Numbered from the stretch's first letter, positions 26,301-36,420 are shown. The stretch is 64,000 nucleotides of DNA from Pomphorhynchus laevis (GCA_012934845.2 WNNJ02003235.1:29121-93120); one strand, 5' to 3'. Program-made: numbers and translations. Notes: generated by a model from the letters alone, not told the origin.

Positions 26301-29300
26301 GTAAGGACCAGGTCATCTGCGAACAGCATTGTCCATGGCGCTCTTGAATTAATCTATGCAGTTCCCAAAACATACATCACTGTCACAACTAAAAAAGGAC
26401 TGAGAGCCGAAACTTGATGGAGTCCTGTCGCTACTTGGAAATAGTCAGTCTCACCAACCGGGCACCGAACGCAAGTATAACACTTTTCATACATATATTT
26501 GATTGCACGAACCTATTGTTCAGGCGAGTGTTTCTTTCTTAAGCATATCCAAACGAGGTCAAGTAGCACTGTATCCAAATCTACAAACACACTATGCAAT
26601 GATCGTTGTTTCTCGCTGAATTTCTCGTAAAGCTGCCTCTATTCAAAGTCCAATCGTTAGTGCTTCTATCGAGCATAAATCCACGCTGTTCTTCGCTGAT
26701 CGTGATTTCCTCTCTGATTCTGTTGTCCACAACTCTCCCACAGTTTCATTATGTGACTCATTAGCTTTATTCCCCGATAGTTGCTACATTGGTGGGCGTC
26801 TCCATGTTTGCTTGTAGATAGGCACTTGTGTACTCTTTTGTCATGCTGTCGGAATTCTTCCTATTTCGTCAAGTTTTTGAAAGAGCTTTGCTAGTAGTTG
26901 GATTCCAAACAATCCTAAAGATTTCCACACTTCATTCGGAATATTATCTGCACCCACGCTTTTACCAATTCTCATCTTCTTCATTTGCGACGATACATCA
27001 TCGCAAGAGTACGGTCAAACGACATTGATATTGGGACACGCTTCTTCGTGATTTAAAGAAGAATTCGCTGTATGTCATTTTTATCAGGTTCTCCCTGAAC
27101 CTTCCTTGATGATTCTAGTTAGTGCAATATCCTTTGATTTTTTATCTCTGTCCTGGCTAACTTGAATATGATTTTTTTCCATTATCCTTTTCGAGTTTAT
27201 CATATATGTCCTGATCAGCTTCCATCTAATCACCATGGTACACTTGCGTGTCGCATCTCTCTTGGCCTGCTTGTACACCTCCTTATTCTCAACTGTTGGA
27301 TCGAAATCCTGTTTCTTTTTGGCTGCCTGTTTTCGACTGACGAAATCTTTAACTGCCTGATTCCACCACCAAGCCTCATTATTAGTGGTGGTTTCCCTGA
27401 TGACAGTCCAAAAATTTTCTTCGATTCTTCAGTGATGATTGCGGCCATTTCATTCCACCAGACTTCAGGATCCCTCACCTCAATATTCACTTTCTGGACA
27501 AGTGATTTTTTAAATATGTCCTTCGGGATACATTCTGTCACCTTCCACCATTTAATTTTCGGAGTTATGGCTATTTTTTGCTGTTTCCTTTTGTCCTGAT
27601 CCTCAAGTCCACAACTAAAACTCTGTGTTGTGGAGCACATTCTTCTACTAAAATCGTTTTGGCGTTTAACACTTCACTCCACTTTGCGATCGGGTATAAT
27701 ATGAAGTCAATCTGGCTTGAATATCCACCACTTGAATACGCGATGAGATGCCTCGGTGTTTTCTGGAAAAAATGTATTGACTAAACGCAGCTCAATAGCC
27801 ATTGAATGGTCTAAAAGCTTTTCACCGTCGACATTTCTCTTTCTTATGCTATGCCCGCCGTAGATTCGCTCAAAGCCATCTCTCGATCTGACGTGTCCAT
27901 TGAAATCTCTGAGTATCACATATCGACAATCTCTTGTCATTGTTGTTTCGGATAGATCTTGCCAGAATTTATCCTTCTCTTATCACTACAGCCAACTTGT
28001 GGAGCGTATACGAAAAATACTGTGATTATCTCAATGTAGGTTAATATTCATGGATATAACACTTTCGCTTGTCCTCTTTACTCCCAAAACATAATTCACA
28101 AGCTCTCGATCAATGATAACCTCTACACCATTTCTTCCACTGGATCCACCGCTGGAAATGAGTTTATACCCATCTCCAAGGTATCTGGACTTCGCACCTT
28201 TCCATCGGGTTTCTTGTACACCGAGAATCTGAATTTTACGTCTCCTCGTCATATCCACCACTTCCCTGCTTCTTCATATCATTGATTCAACGTTTAGGCT
28301 AGACATTCTGATGACCGTTACGACTTGCTTCTTTAGCTGAGACCGTCGATTTCTCGGTAGCCCTAGTTTATTTTTCGCAAACCCCGGGCGGTGGGCATGC
28401 GCGTCGCATACGTGGTACGTCCCAGCTCGATCATTTGATAGTGAACTTGCTGGCATGTATTGTTCTGGCAGGTTTTTTACAGCTGGATACCCTAACTGTT
28501 GCCTACCCTCCTTTTTCAGCCGGGATTGAGACCGTCCTTGGCGTAGTTACTAATTATATATAATATATAATATAAATAGTTATAATTATGTAATAATATT
28601 AAATACTAAATAGTTAATAATTTTCAAAGAATCAAGAAGAACATTTATTTTCCAGAAACATTATATTCGATGGCAACTATCATCACCGTCAGTTTTTAAA
28701 AGTTGTACAAATCAAAAAAATATGGCTTTTTATTCTTTAACAAATCGAAATTCAAAAAAACATACAATTAACAAAGAAAACATAAATAGCATGGGCAAGA
28801 AAACGTAAATAGTATGAGCAGAGAAAATATAACAAACATAAAATTAATATATATAAACTCGAAATTTCGAGTTTGTTAAGCACGTGCTAAGTAAATTATA
28901 ATTAGTCCATAAAGAAACGATATATAAGCGTATAAGCGTATATTTTAATATATCCTAATAAATATGTAATTTCAAGAAATTATGCTAAGCTTCTTAAGAG
29001 TTGTATAATTAGCATAATTCGCGAGCTCAACGACCCCTGGATTCCAAGTTAATATATTTTCATTTCTTTATACTTTATTGTTTCCACCCATGCTATTTAT
29101 GTTTTCTATAATTACATTTTTAAGTTTTTCGATCTCTTGACTATGTTTTGTGCTTTTGTATTCGTTTTTCTGTGTTTCATCGTGTTTGATCTTTCGCGCA
29201 TCCTTTATAATCCTTTTATTGCTGCTCTGTTGTATTTTTTGGTATTTTGTTCTATGCTTTGTACAAAACAACAAGTTATATAAATATATTAATATAATGA

Positions 29301-31163
29301 CCATTTACAATCTTTACTTGGTATCTTACTAACGATTCAATTTTTGCTTTTTTTATTGTTGTTCAATTCTAAATGAACGAGTAAGTAAACAATGATTATG
29401 TATATAAAGCCATATTTTTGGGATTTGGAAAACTTGAAAAACCTAGCATTCATGGCAGTAACCATAAACATTTAGTGTATATTGAAAATAAATTTCATTA
29501 CTTTCAATAAAATTGTTCCCTTCAAAATTATTAATTCAATATTATATTTCATAATTAAATTGAATATCAGTTTATATCTAATTATTTATTCCGGACGAGT
29601 GTTAATAAAATAACGATGGAGAAGAAACAATTACTTAAAGTTGATTTAATATCATGGTCGTTTTGATACAATGGTAAGTTCATATTGTTAGCAGAGAGGA
29701 ACGCTATGGAAAATATTGTAAAAGCCAATATTATGAAGACAATATATTATAAAATTCAAAAATATATATTGTCTTTTATATTAAGACAATAAAAAATAAT
29801 TAAGAATATTTCCAAAGTGACTTTAATTCCTAGATAAATCATCGGGGACATTCGATAACTTTGAACTTCCCTAGTTAAAATTTTGAGATAAAATTTTAAC
29901 CATATGAAATTTTTGTAAGATGTTAACAATACAAATTGCGGGTGTGCTCGTGCCCATCATTTGCTCACAAATCAATGTTTTCAAATAAACGTTCAGCGTT
30001 ACCGGCGTCATACACAGACATCAAATGGGAATAAATACCTCGACAAAATGTGAAGAGAAATTGCCTTATCAATGACGATTTTGGGAGTTGTCATAACTGA
30101 TAACTCAAATAAGATATTGAAACGACATAGGTTAATTATTATGACGCGATAATTTTGTAGATTATTCTATCTAATAAAATACTTTAATATAATCAAATAA
30201 TATAATTAAAATAGTATAACTTTGATAATATCATTGATGATACACATTTAAAACAACCTCTGAGATGATATATAAATAGCTATAAATGTATAAACTTTAT
30301 CAAAAGTATAAATTGTTCAATTATGAAAGCACACTAATATAATATTTGGCAAGGACAATGTTCTTGCATACTAATATTGATTTGCAAGGAACTCTAACAG
30401 AAGAGCATATTTTCGAGTTGCTTATTAACTTATGGGTGGTGATATTACGTTTTATCGACTTTTCTATTTTAATTCCTTGTAGTTCTCTAAATATAATAAA
30501 TGATAGTAAATAATAAATGTAATAAATAATAGTTATTAATTAATAATTGTTAATTATTAATTAATTATCTCTTTTTTATTGTAAATTTATTAAATAATAA
30601 ATAATTAATTTAATAAATAATATTATAAATAATACATAAATCGTCTTTCACATGATAACCTTTTTAATAGCAAATCCTAAGAAAGTGATTAATATTGATA
30701 ATCAAGCACAATAATCACACACTAAGAAATAATCTGTGTATCGAACAGGTAGATTATCGGATAAGGGTTCATCAGATAATTTCTCCAGTAATCTTTAGAT
30801 TATTAGAAATTATATTAAAATTATTGGAATTTTAAGTTAATTTAATTATTAATTATTTTTGATTTTTAGTTTTGTTAGTAAATCGATCTCGTTTTTGACC
30901 TTATTTTACAATATAATATTATATAATATCAATAAAATATTATATTCTAAAAACTGCTTTTATTTTAAGGAGGATTATTAATAGCCTTACCACCAGACGC
31001 TGCGTCGCAATACTGTCAAGAAATCAACGAGATTGAAGGTCGTCGAGCCTATATCATTGGCGTTGTTTGCAAGAACAGCAATTCTCAATGCAATGAAGTT
31101 ACTATAATAGATGAGGTGGATGTATTGGAGGTACCGATGAATAAAGATCAAATGTTTGTCTAG
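17158..31163 (+). CDS. Selenophosphate synthetase (SPS2/SelD type), six exons with in-frame UGA
   Basis: Makes selenophosphate from selenide and ATP in the cytosol, the selenium donor for selenocysteine. Six exons join with consistent GT-AG sites and phases: 17158-17317, 17371-17477, 18550-18876, 21680-21815, 24566-24781 and 30970-31163. They give ~379 residues, near the family norm. The catalytic motif reads LKG-TGA-GCKVP, so residue 23 is Sec if UGA is recoded. Lys26, Asp58 (GLDYC), Asp77 (TDFFYP) and Asp258 (ATDVTGFG) are kept, as is GDVLILTKPLGTQ. The GGQT-like motif before NPWI is altered (VGHLFLGPNPWI). No other stop or frameshift is seen. The ATG at 17158 follows 'tttttag', so an upstream coding exon is possible. 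Introns 3-5 (2.7-6.2 kb) are full of repeats. SPS2 versus a UGA-bearing SPS1-like paralogue is not decided by the sequence alone. Confidence 0.92.
17224..17273 (+). promoter_or_regulatory. UGA codon with downstream stem-loop, candidate recoding element
   Basis: The TGA (17224-17226) is followed after 7 nt by AGGTCCCCC (17234-17242), which is perfectly complementary to GGGGGACCT (17265-17273). Inside, GTGA (17243-17246) pairs with TCAC (17254-17257) around a 7-nt loop, leaving a 7-nt bulge. A nine-pair GC-rich stem is exceptional in DNA this AT-rich. Position and shape match Sec redefinition elements known in some selenoprotein mRNAs, which start about 6 nt after the UGA, and the read-through hairpins reported for UGA-containing insect SPS1. 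A recoding role is inferred. Confidence 0.75.
17371..17477 (+). CDS. SPS exon 2
   Basis: Acceptor 'aacttag', donor 'gtaatt'. Encodes GFGLDYCMIPFRQN, then DFSLIQSTDFFYPLIEDPF, equivalent to human LGIGMDTCVIPLRHGGLS and QTTDYIYPIVDDP. It carries two of the metal/ATP-binding aspartates. Phase 1 in, phase 0 out. Confidence 0.92.
17478..18549 (+). other. SPS intron 2
   Basis: 1.07 kb of AT-rich sequence. A local cluster of short inverted and direct repeats around 'ctaaatt' and 'attagtcc' is seen at 17850-18000. No gene or transposon is recognised. Confidence 0.6.
18550..18876 (+). CDS. SPS exon 3
   Basis: Acceptor 'catttag', donor 'gtattt', 327 nt, phase 0 at both ends. Begins GKIACANVLSDVYASG, matching the family's GRIACANVLSDLYAMG. 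Continues through 'VRLLIAGFDETATEAG', 'NPWIIVGGVATAI' and ends GDVLILTKPLGTQ. The segment corresponding to human VTGGQTVLNPW reads VGHLFLGPNPW, and the ECDN motif of human SPS1 after YAMGV is replaced by 'TTLISIQ'. Both are divergences within an otherwise well-kept exon. Confidence 0.93.
19867..20990 (+). repeat. Tandem repeat, ~5 units of 213-228 bp, in SPS intron 3
   Basis: Unit starts ('cgctattttaaattactt') are at 19867, 20080, 20308, 20532 and 20759; the last unit ends near 20980, and a degraded start recurs at 21027. Each unit has an AT-rich (TTTA)n part, then a hairpin with 17-bp arms around a 2-nt loop ('tttattcacaatt'/'aattgtgaataaa'), then 'agagaaagtaagagac' and 'ttaatacaggcccc'. Units are very similar, so the array is young or homogenised. 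Confidence 0.9.
21680..21815 (+). CDS. SPS exon 4
   Basis: Acceptor 'attcgcag', donor 'gtaaaa' after one base of a split codon. Encodes VAANLHQWMVNDDERWKSLK, then DDVSKAYERAISSMMRLNKS, matching human [20 protein letters not shown] and MMNMARLNRT. Phase 0 in, phase 1 out. Confidence 0.92.
21816..24565 (+). other. SPS intron 4
   Basis: 2.75 kb, containing an RTE-type LINE on the opposite strand (22225-23860). The parts outside the LINE are AT-rich and show no exon. Confidence 0.85.
22225..23860 (-). mobile_element. RTE-type LINE (-) in SPS intron 4
   Basis: The (-) frame at 23192-23443 carries an RT block, ERIIDKRIRGIVDISGNQTG then 'HVAFLDLKKAFDRVPHELIW', typical of RTE elements. Toward the 3' end come 'YGHVLRNENCSLA', 'EISGKRSRDRPKHRWFDGLH' and a terminal 'ADPTSKRNK'. 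There are several stops and frame changes, and no endonuclease is seen. It is 5'-truncated and dead, lying antisense to the host gene. Confidence 0.85.
24566..24781 (+). CDS. SPS exon 5
   Basis: Acceptor 'ttgttatag', donor 'gtaatg'. Encodes 'AASLMLKYKATAATDVTGFG', then LIGHADNLIKRQKN and NMFKLLEGKSAETSG. This matches human [20 protein letters not shown] and CPETSG. Carries Asp258 of the active site. Phase 1 in and out. Confidence 0.93.
25030..25560 (+). repeat. Segmental duplication, copy 1 (SPS intron 5)
   Basis: About 0.5 kb, near-identical to 52495-52990. The shared run begins with 'aattaatcatg' and is strongest from 'agatttttcaat' through 'cggggatatcaatcacaaat' to 'atcgtattttgatta'. Immediately after it the two copies diverge because each has a different LINE. 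Confidence 0.85.
25565..28535 (-). mobile_element. RTE-type LINE (-), near full length, in SPS intron 5
   Basis: On the (-) strand from about 28.46 kb the N-terminus reads 'VVTVIRMSSLNVESM'. Endonuclease blocks follow: 'RRKIQILGVQETRWKGAKSR', GDGYKLISSGG, 'RNGVEVII' (28.2 kb), 'LRDFNGHVRSRDGF' (27.9 kb) and KVTECIPKDIF (27.5 kb). The RT region is degraded, and the C-terminal MLRWSVGIAKTNKVRN, RLRWFEYVERR, 'RPKKRWKDCVKEDM' and 'RSLWKKLLVAATS' end near 25.57 kb. It is close to 3 kb, the size of a complete RTE, but has many stops and shifts. Confidence 0.85.
28536..29670. other. AT-rich part of SPS intron 5 with dispersed inverted repeats
   Basis: No exon is seen. A ~21-bp sequence 'agaaaacataaatagcatgg' (about 28778) is inverted near 29087-29107, and 'aaaaatatggctttt' (about 28717) is inverted near 29403-29418. 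The pairs are not symmetrically spaced. This part is absent from the second copy of the intron at 53-56.6 kb. Confidence 0.5.
30970..31163 (+). CDS. SPS exon 6 (terminal)
   Basis: Acceptor 'attttaag'. Encodes 'GLLIALPPDAASQYCQEINE', then 'RRAYIIGVVCKNSN', TIIDEVDVLEVPMNKDQMFV and a TAG stop. It matches human GGLLICLPREQAARFCAEI, AWIIGIVEKG and RIIDKPRIIEV. Phase 1 in. A second, slightly diverged copy lies at 58309-58502. Confidence 0.93.
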
Positions 31164-31907
31164 AAAAGTTCAATCATACAATTAATGATGTGTTGTTAGT
31201 CAATTCGATATTCGATCCTAATTACGCGGAACCAAGCTCAGATTTAATTAAAATTTTTTCTCAACAATGCTTTTATTTATATAAAATAAATTTAAAAACA
31301 TATAATTAATAAAATTAAAGATATATAAATAATATAATATAAATATTTTATATTTAAAAAAAATAAATATTTTTTAAATAAATAAGCGATTTTAAATAGC
31401 TAGTAACAGCAAAAATAAAAAGTTATTTATTTTTGACTATTTAATAATTTTATTAAATGTTAAATTACAAGACATTATTAAACGATATTTATGTTTTATT
31501 TTTGGTTTTGTTAAAATAGAAAACAATTCCTCTCAAATCTATTTCATTTTTATAAAAATGAAATAGATTAAAAATGTTTTAAAATATTTTTTATTAAAAT
31601 ATTTTTTATTTCATTATAAAAATGAAATAAAAAATAGGCCATTTTCTAACAATGAGTAATCTGTAATAGCTTACACTAGCAAGCTATTCGCGGTCTAAGA
31701 AACTTATTAATTCGACAACGTTTTTTCTATGCTACTTATTGTAGCTACTTATTTTCTGCAAATTCGCTATAAACCTTGCAGACGCCACGATGATAAATAC
31801 AAGTATACGCATTACTTTTTAATAAATTATATCAACGCCCGTTGAGTCATGGCGACAATTCTTTATAAACATTGAATATGTCATGTTAATTAAAATAATT
31901 TAAAGCA
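31164..31907 (+). other. SPS 3' region / ALP1 upstream region
   Basis: 744 bp of AT-rich DNA between the SPS stop and the ALP1 start. A SECIS would be expected here if SPS is a selenoprotein. Five ATGA sites occur (about 31184, 31556, 31620, 31652, 31788); none could be folded by eye into the ATGA-stem-AA loop-GA pattern. There is an 8-bp hairpin AATAGCTT/AAGCTATT at about 31663-31686, partly kept in copy 2 (~58935-58960). A 24-bp perfect AT palindrome lies at about 31543-31566. The ALP promoter must also be here. Confidence 0.5.
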
Positions 31908-33461
31908 ATGCCAACTAATCCATTGTTATTATTGTTATTCGTAATAATCACCGTTCCTATAGGTAGAACTGAGTTCAACGAATCAGCTTGGCAACATGAA
32001 CAAAATCCTGACTATTGGCGCAATATGGGTCGACAATCCGTCCGACGGCAACTTAATAAGTCAATACATAATAAACCGGCTAAAAATGCAATTCTCTTAA
32101 TCGGAGATGGAATGGGTGTAAGCACGACGAGCGCTGGCCGTATTTATGCTGGCCAATTGAAGCATGTGCTCGGTGAAAGCTATTCATCAGCATTGGATAA
32201 GCTTCCTTTCACCGGATTATCAAAAACCTACAACATTGATCGACAGACTCCAGATAGTGCGGCGACTGCAACCGCTTATCTTTGCGGAGTAAAATCACGA
32301 TCCGGAACAATAGGTGTTAATGGATTTTGCAGACGATCCGATTATAGCTGCTGTGGTAAATCAGAATACTTTGCAAGCAGTATACTTGCAGCAGCTAAAC
32401 AGGCTGGGAAATCGACAGGTATCGTTACGTCGACAAGAATTACCCATGCATCACCTGCTAGTGCTTTTGCTCACTGCCCGAACAGAGATTGGGAAGTATT
32501 CGATGATGAAAATTTCTCTAACACAGAATATGCACGTGGTTGTCGTGATATTGCTGATCAGCTTATTAATAACAGTGATATTTTAGACGTTGTGATAGGA
32601 GGAGGTAGAACAAATTTTATACCAAACACTATGGCTGATCCGGAATATCCGGAAGTGCGTGGGCGTCGTGTTGATGGTAGAAACCTAATAGAAGAATGGA
32701 AAGCGAAAATGACTAGTAAAGGAAAAACCCCTAATTTTGTATGGTCAAATAATGATTTTCATAATTTAAGCACCAACAAGATAGATAATTTACTTGCTTT
32801 GCTGGAGCCATCCCATATGCATTATGAAATTGATCGAATTAAGTTAAAGTTGTCCGAGCCTTCTTTAGCACAGATGACGGCAACTGCAATATCAATTTTG
32901 CAGAAAAATCCAAATGGTTTCGTTTTGTTTGTCGAGGGTGGACGAATCGATCACGGTCACCACGATACTGAAACAAGAAGAGCTCTCGGTGATTTTGCGT
33001 CATTTGACGATTCTTTAAATACATGTTTACAGTTAACAAGCATTGATGATACACAGATTGTGGTCAGTGCAGATCATTCTCATGTGTTTACCGTCGGAGG
33101 ATATGCCTATCGTAACAATGATATTTTCGGCTTTGCCGCGAACGACAAGGAAAACGGATCAAACGTAGATGGAATGCCCTTTACATCTATTCTTTATGGC
33201 AATGGTCCAGGTTACATCAATTCGTCCGATAGATTAAACAAATCGTATTGGAATACAGTTGATTTGCATTCTCATGATTTTAAATATCACTCAGCCGTAC
33301 CGTTAAATTCAGAAAGTCATGGTGCTGAAGACGTAATAGTCTATGCAAGTGGACCACGCTCCCATCTGTATACCGGAACTTTCGAACAAAGCGATATATT
33401 TCATTACATGGTTTATAGTATGTGCTTGAATGAATATTCAAACGATGCGAATTGCTGGTAA
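31908..33461 (+). CDS. Alkaline phosphatase, secreted, intronless (ALP1)
   Basis: 517 residues, complete, one exon. Hydrolyses phosphate monoesters outside the cell using two Zn and one Mg. N-terminal signal peptide (LLLLLFVIITVPIG, residues 6-19). Active-site parts are intact: Asp67 (LIGDGMG), nucleophile Ser117 (TPDSAATATAYLCG), His180/Ser182 (THASPAS), Glu343, Asp348 and His352 (FVEGGRIDHGHH), Asp389/His390/His392 (SADHSHVF) and His471 (ESHGAEDVIVYA). Unlike membrane ALPs there is no hydrophobic GPI-signal tail; the chain ends SNDANCW, so it is probably released. It lies 744 bp after SPS on the same strand and is the only undamaged copy of three in the window. Confidence 0.95.
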   Translation: MPTNPLLLLLFVIITVPIGRTEFNESAWQHEQNPDYWRNMGRQSVRRQLNKSIHNKPAKNAILLIGDGMGVSTTSAGRIYAGQLKHVLGESYSSALDKLPFTGLSKTYNIDRQTPDSAATATAYLCGVKSRSGTIGVNGFCRRSDYSCCGKSEYFASSILAAAKQAGKSTGIVTSTRITHASPASAFAHCPNRDWEVFDDENFSNTEYARGCRDIADQLINNSDILDVVIGGGRTNFIPNTMADPEYPEVRGRRVDGRNLIEEWKAKMTSKGKTPNFVWSNNDFHNLSTNKIDNLLALLEPSHMHYEIDRIKLKLSEPSLAQMTATAISILQKNPNGFVLFVEGGRIDHGHHDTETRRALGDFASFDDSLNTCLQLTSIDDTQIVVSADHSHVFTVGGYAYRNNDIFGFAANDKENGSNVDGMPFTSILYGNGPGYINSSDRLNKSYWNTVDLHSHDFKYHSAVPLNSESHGAEDVIVYASGPRSHLYTGTFEQSDIFHYMVYSMCLNEYSNDANCW

Positions 33462-33839
33462 AATCAGGATTTCAGTATTGCGTTTGCGATTTTTTATTTG
33501 ACTTTAGTATTGATAAGCTTAGAAAACATTAATTCGTTCTTCACTGTTACGTTATAAAATTCAAATATATTAAAGATATAAAATTCTTAAAACGTTAAAT
33601 ACTAAATTATATATTTATGTATAAATATTATAAGCTAACATATAAATATTATGATATTTGTAATATTTGCATATTTTATATTTAATACAAATGTAGAATA
33701 TGAATAATATTATAAATTTAATATTTAATATAAAATTAGCATTTTTATGTTACAATATTTAAAATGTATAAATTTAAAACGCCGATCAAACATGCACAAA
33801 GGTGATAAAGCTACAACAACAATTTCTTGACAAGAAAAA
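33462..33839 (+). other. ALP1 3' flank
   Basis: AT-rich 3' flank shared with ALP2 (41082-41430) and ALP3 (60786-61130). All three carry the same 'taaaatcaggatttcag' start and a run of 'aatatt'/'atataaat' motifs. No other gene is seen. Confidence 0.7.
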
Positions 33840-36420
33840 ATAAAAGTACACAAGATTTGTGTCGTTAACCACTGATCAGGGTGTCTGGTCGTGGAGTCTA
33901 TGTACGAACCAAACTACACAGAGCATCGCGATTTTTGGAGACAAGCCAGAGTTATCTTTCAGATAGCACAAAGCGTTCTTTGGCCGGTTTTGAGATTTGA
34001 TCTTTCCACCGGTAGCGAGATCTAACCCGAGAGCTCTTTGCAGATAGTCCGGCCTAGAAAACTATCGAGGAAGGCGATTCCTAAACATCCTCAGAGCGTG
34101 TCCTAGACACCTCAACTGACTTTCTTCAATGTGGAGAAGAAGCTACTCTATTCCGAGTCCATTATGGATGGTCGAATTCTTAATCTTATCTCTAAGGCTA
34201 TAACCGGTCACACCGCGAATGAACCTAATCACGGTCGCCTGCATCCGAGATCGTATACTTTTGGTCATAACCTAAAGCTCAGGAAGATAAATTAAGATAT
34301 GAACGAAAATTGCGCTGTAAACGGAAAGCTTAGCTAGTAAACTCAACTCCCGCTAGATCACGACAGGCCTGTACAAAGAACGCATGGCTGCGTTAGCTAA
34401 ACAGATTCGCTTAACAATCTTCCTGATGCTTCTGTTATCCATCGAGAACAATATATTAATATACGTTAAGTTATCCTCATCAGGAAGAACCTTTCCCCAA
34501 TCTGGGTTGGCACTGACACCTGAATCCGAGACGAACACATAGACAGTCTGGGAGATACTAACCAATTTTCCTGCTGCTGGCCATTACATCGTTAATCGAT
34601 CTAGTAAGCATTGTAAGTCGTCAGGACAAAAAGCAAACAAGACAGCATAATATGAAAAAAGCAGATATGATATCCTGATGGAATCGAACTGAATACCGAC
34701 AGCCTGTCTAGTAATTTTGTCCATATAAACAAAATACACAAGTGGAGACAGTACAACCCGTACGAAGCCTAACGCCTACTAAAAATGATTCAGACTTGTT
34801 ACCTAGAACATTAACACAACACATACTTTGTTCATATAGAGAAGCCACAGCTACCCGAAGATAGTGTGGTACTCCATACTCTCTTAAAGTCTCCCACAAT
34901 ATCTCTTGCGAACTCGGTCGAACGCCTTCTCCAAATTTACAAAACACATGTAGACTGGTTGAGCGAACTCCCAATACCATTCGAGGATAGTTGAGAGAGT
35001 AAAGAGCTGATCGGTAGTTCTACGACCTGAACGAAAGCCGCAGTATTTCTCTTGTAACTGTCCATCAACTATAGGTCGTTTCCTTAACTCAAGAATCTTA
35101 CAAATAGCTTATCATTTTGGCTAAGAATAATGATGCCCCGATAATTGGAATATACTCTTCGGTCATATTTCTTAAAGATCGGTGCCACCACCCCAGTTCG
35201 CCACTCACTAGGAACCTTGACCGACTTTAATGCAATGTTGAAGATCTGTGTTAGCAACTTAGTGCCTATAGCGTCGAGAGCCTTTAAACCTTCAGGTCAA
35301 ATCCTATATATTCCAGGAGACTTGCCATTACGAAGTGTTTTAACAACAGCAATAACCTCTTCTAAAGCGATGAGCTCTTCTGTTGGCTCTAAAGGCTCTA
35401 CTTCTACAATAGATGGCATATTCACCGGATTAAGAAGGATCATAAAATGCTCTTTCCAACAACCAAGAATTTCTTCAATGTCAGTCAGCATAGATCCTAT
35501 CTTGTCATAGACAGTTTGAAGAGTTATCTGCTTTCCAACACGAAGGTTCATGATCGTCATCCAGAACATATTCGAAGCTGACCTATAATTAAGTTCTAGG
35601 TACTCTCCAAACTTCTTCCGAGCCGCATTCTTCGCTTCGGTAACTGCTCGAGCTGAAACTCTCTTTGCTTTTCGTACTTGTCTACAGCTTCCACTGATTT
35701 ATCAGACAAAGTTGCCTCATAAGCCAGCTTCTTCTGTTGAACGGAATCTCTAACTGTTAGTGTCCACCAAGTAGTTCGAGGATTCCATCCGTGACATGCA
35801 CCTAAGGCCTTCTGGCCACAACATTTCACAGTTGCTTTGGCAAGCGAGGATCTGAACATATCCCGTTCTTGATCAATGTTCTTCACCTCTTCCGGAACCG
35901 AGATAATTCCTATCGAATGTAGTCAGAAAAACGTTCTTTGACAGAAACATCTACTAGACGCTACCAGCGCGTCCTCACACAATGTTTGGGTTTGCCAGAC
36001 TTGTCTAGCATTCGATCATGCCATCGAAGTTTATTAACTACAAGGTAGTGATCGGTTGACAGCTCAGGCCTTATCTTCACACTAGTGTCCAGAACATAAC
36101 GTCGCAGATCAGATGAAACGATCACAAAATCGATCATTGATCTTTGACTGAGAGAATCATGATGCCATGTGCATCTATGGATCTCCTTATGTTCAAAAAT
36201 GGTGTTGGTTATGCACAAATTGTTAAGCGAACAAAAGTGCAATAATTCAATACCACTCGCATTCAGATCAGAGAGTCCGTTCCTCCCTAACAATATTTTA
36301 TAAGTGCTACTGTCGCTACCAACATGAGCATTGAAGTCACCCAATAGAACGAGGGAATCTCCAACAAGAGTACTATGAAGCAGAGCCCGAAGATCTTCAA
36401 ACAAGATCATGCTAAAATAT
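33840..36420 (-). mobile_element. RTE/RTEX-like LINE (-)
   Basis: At its 5' end (36410 downward) one open frame gives the endonuclease C-terminal half: '[20 protein letters not shown]', '[20 protein letters not shown]', '[10 protein letters not shown]', [11 protein letters not shown]. Next come a linker, 'LRNGKSPGIYRI' (35.3 kb), YCGFRSGR (35.0 kb), 'YMCFVNLEKAFDRVRPSSQE' (34.9 kb) and a degraded RT and C-terminus to about 33.84 kb. It is 5'-truncated in the endonuclease, with several stops. The 3' tip also follows ALP2 and ALP3 (about 41450-41585 and 61150-61282). Confidence 0.8.

Larger units (their letters stand above)
29671..33960 (+). repeat. Segmental duplication, copy 1 (SPS exon 6 to ALP1)
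   Basis: From 'atacaatggtaagttcat' this segment is near-identical to 56611-61280. It covers the end of SPS intron 5, SPS exon 6, the spacer, the ALP gene, its 3' flank and the 3' tip of a LINE. Copy 2 carries an extra ~390 bp at 57267-57660. Copy 1 carries an extra ~75 bp AT hairpin near 31545-31635. Confidence 0.9.

Noticed and set aside
31640-31700. ATGA followed by an AATAGCTT/AAGCTATT hairpin as a SECIS candidate
   Set aside because: Arm lengths between ATGA and the loop are unequal (17 versus about 12 nt), no matching GA lies on the 3' side and the second locus does not keep the core.
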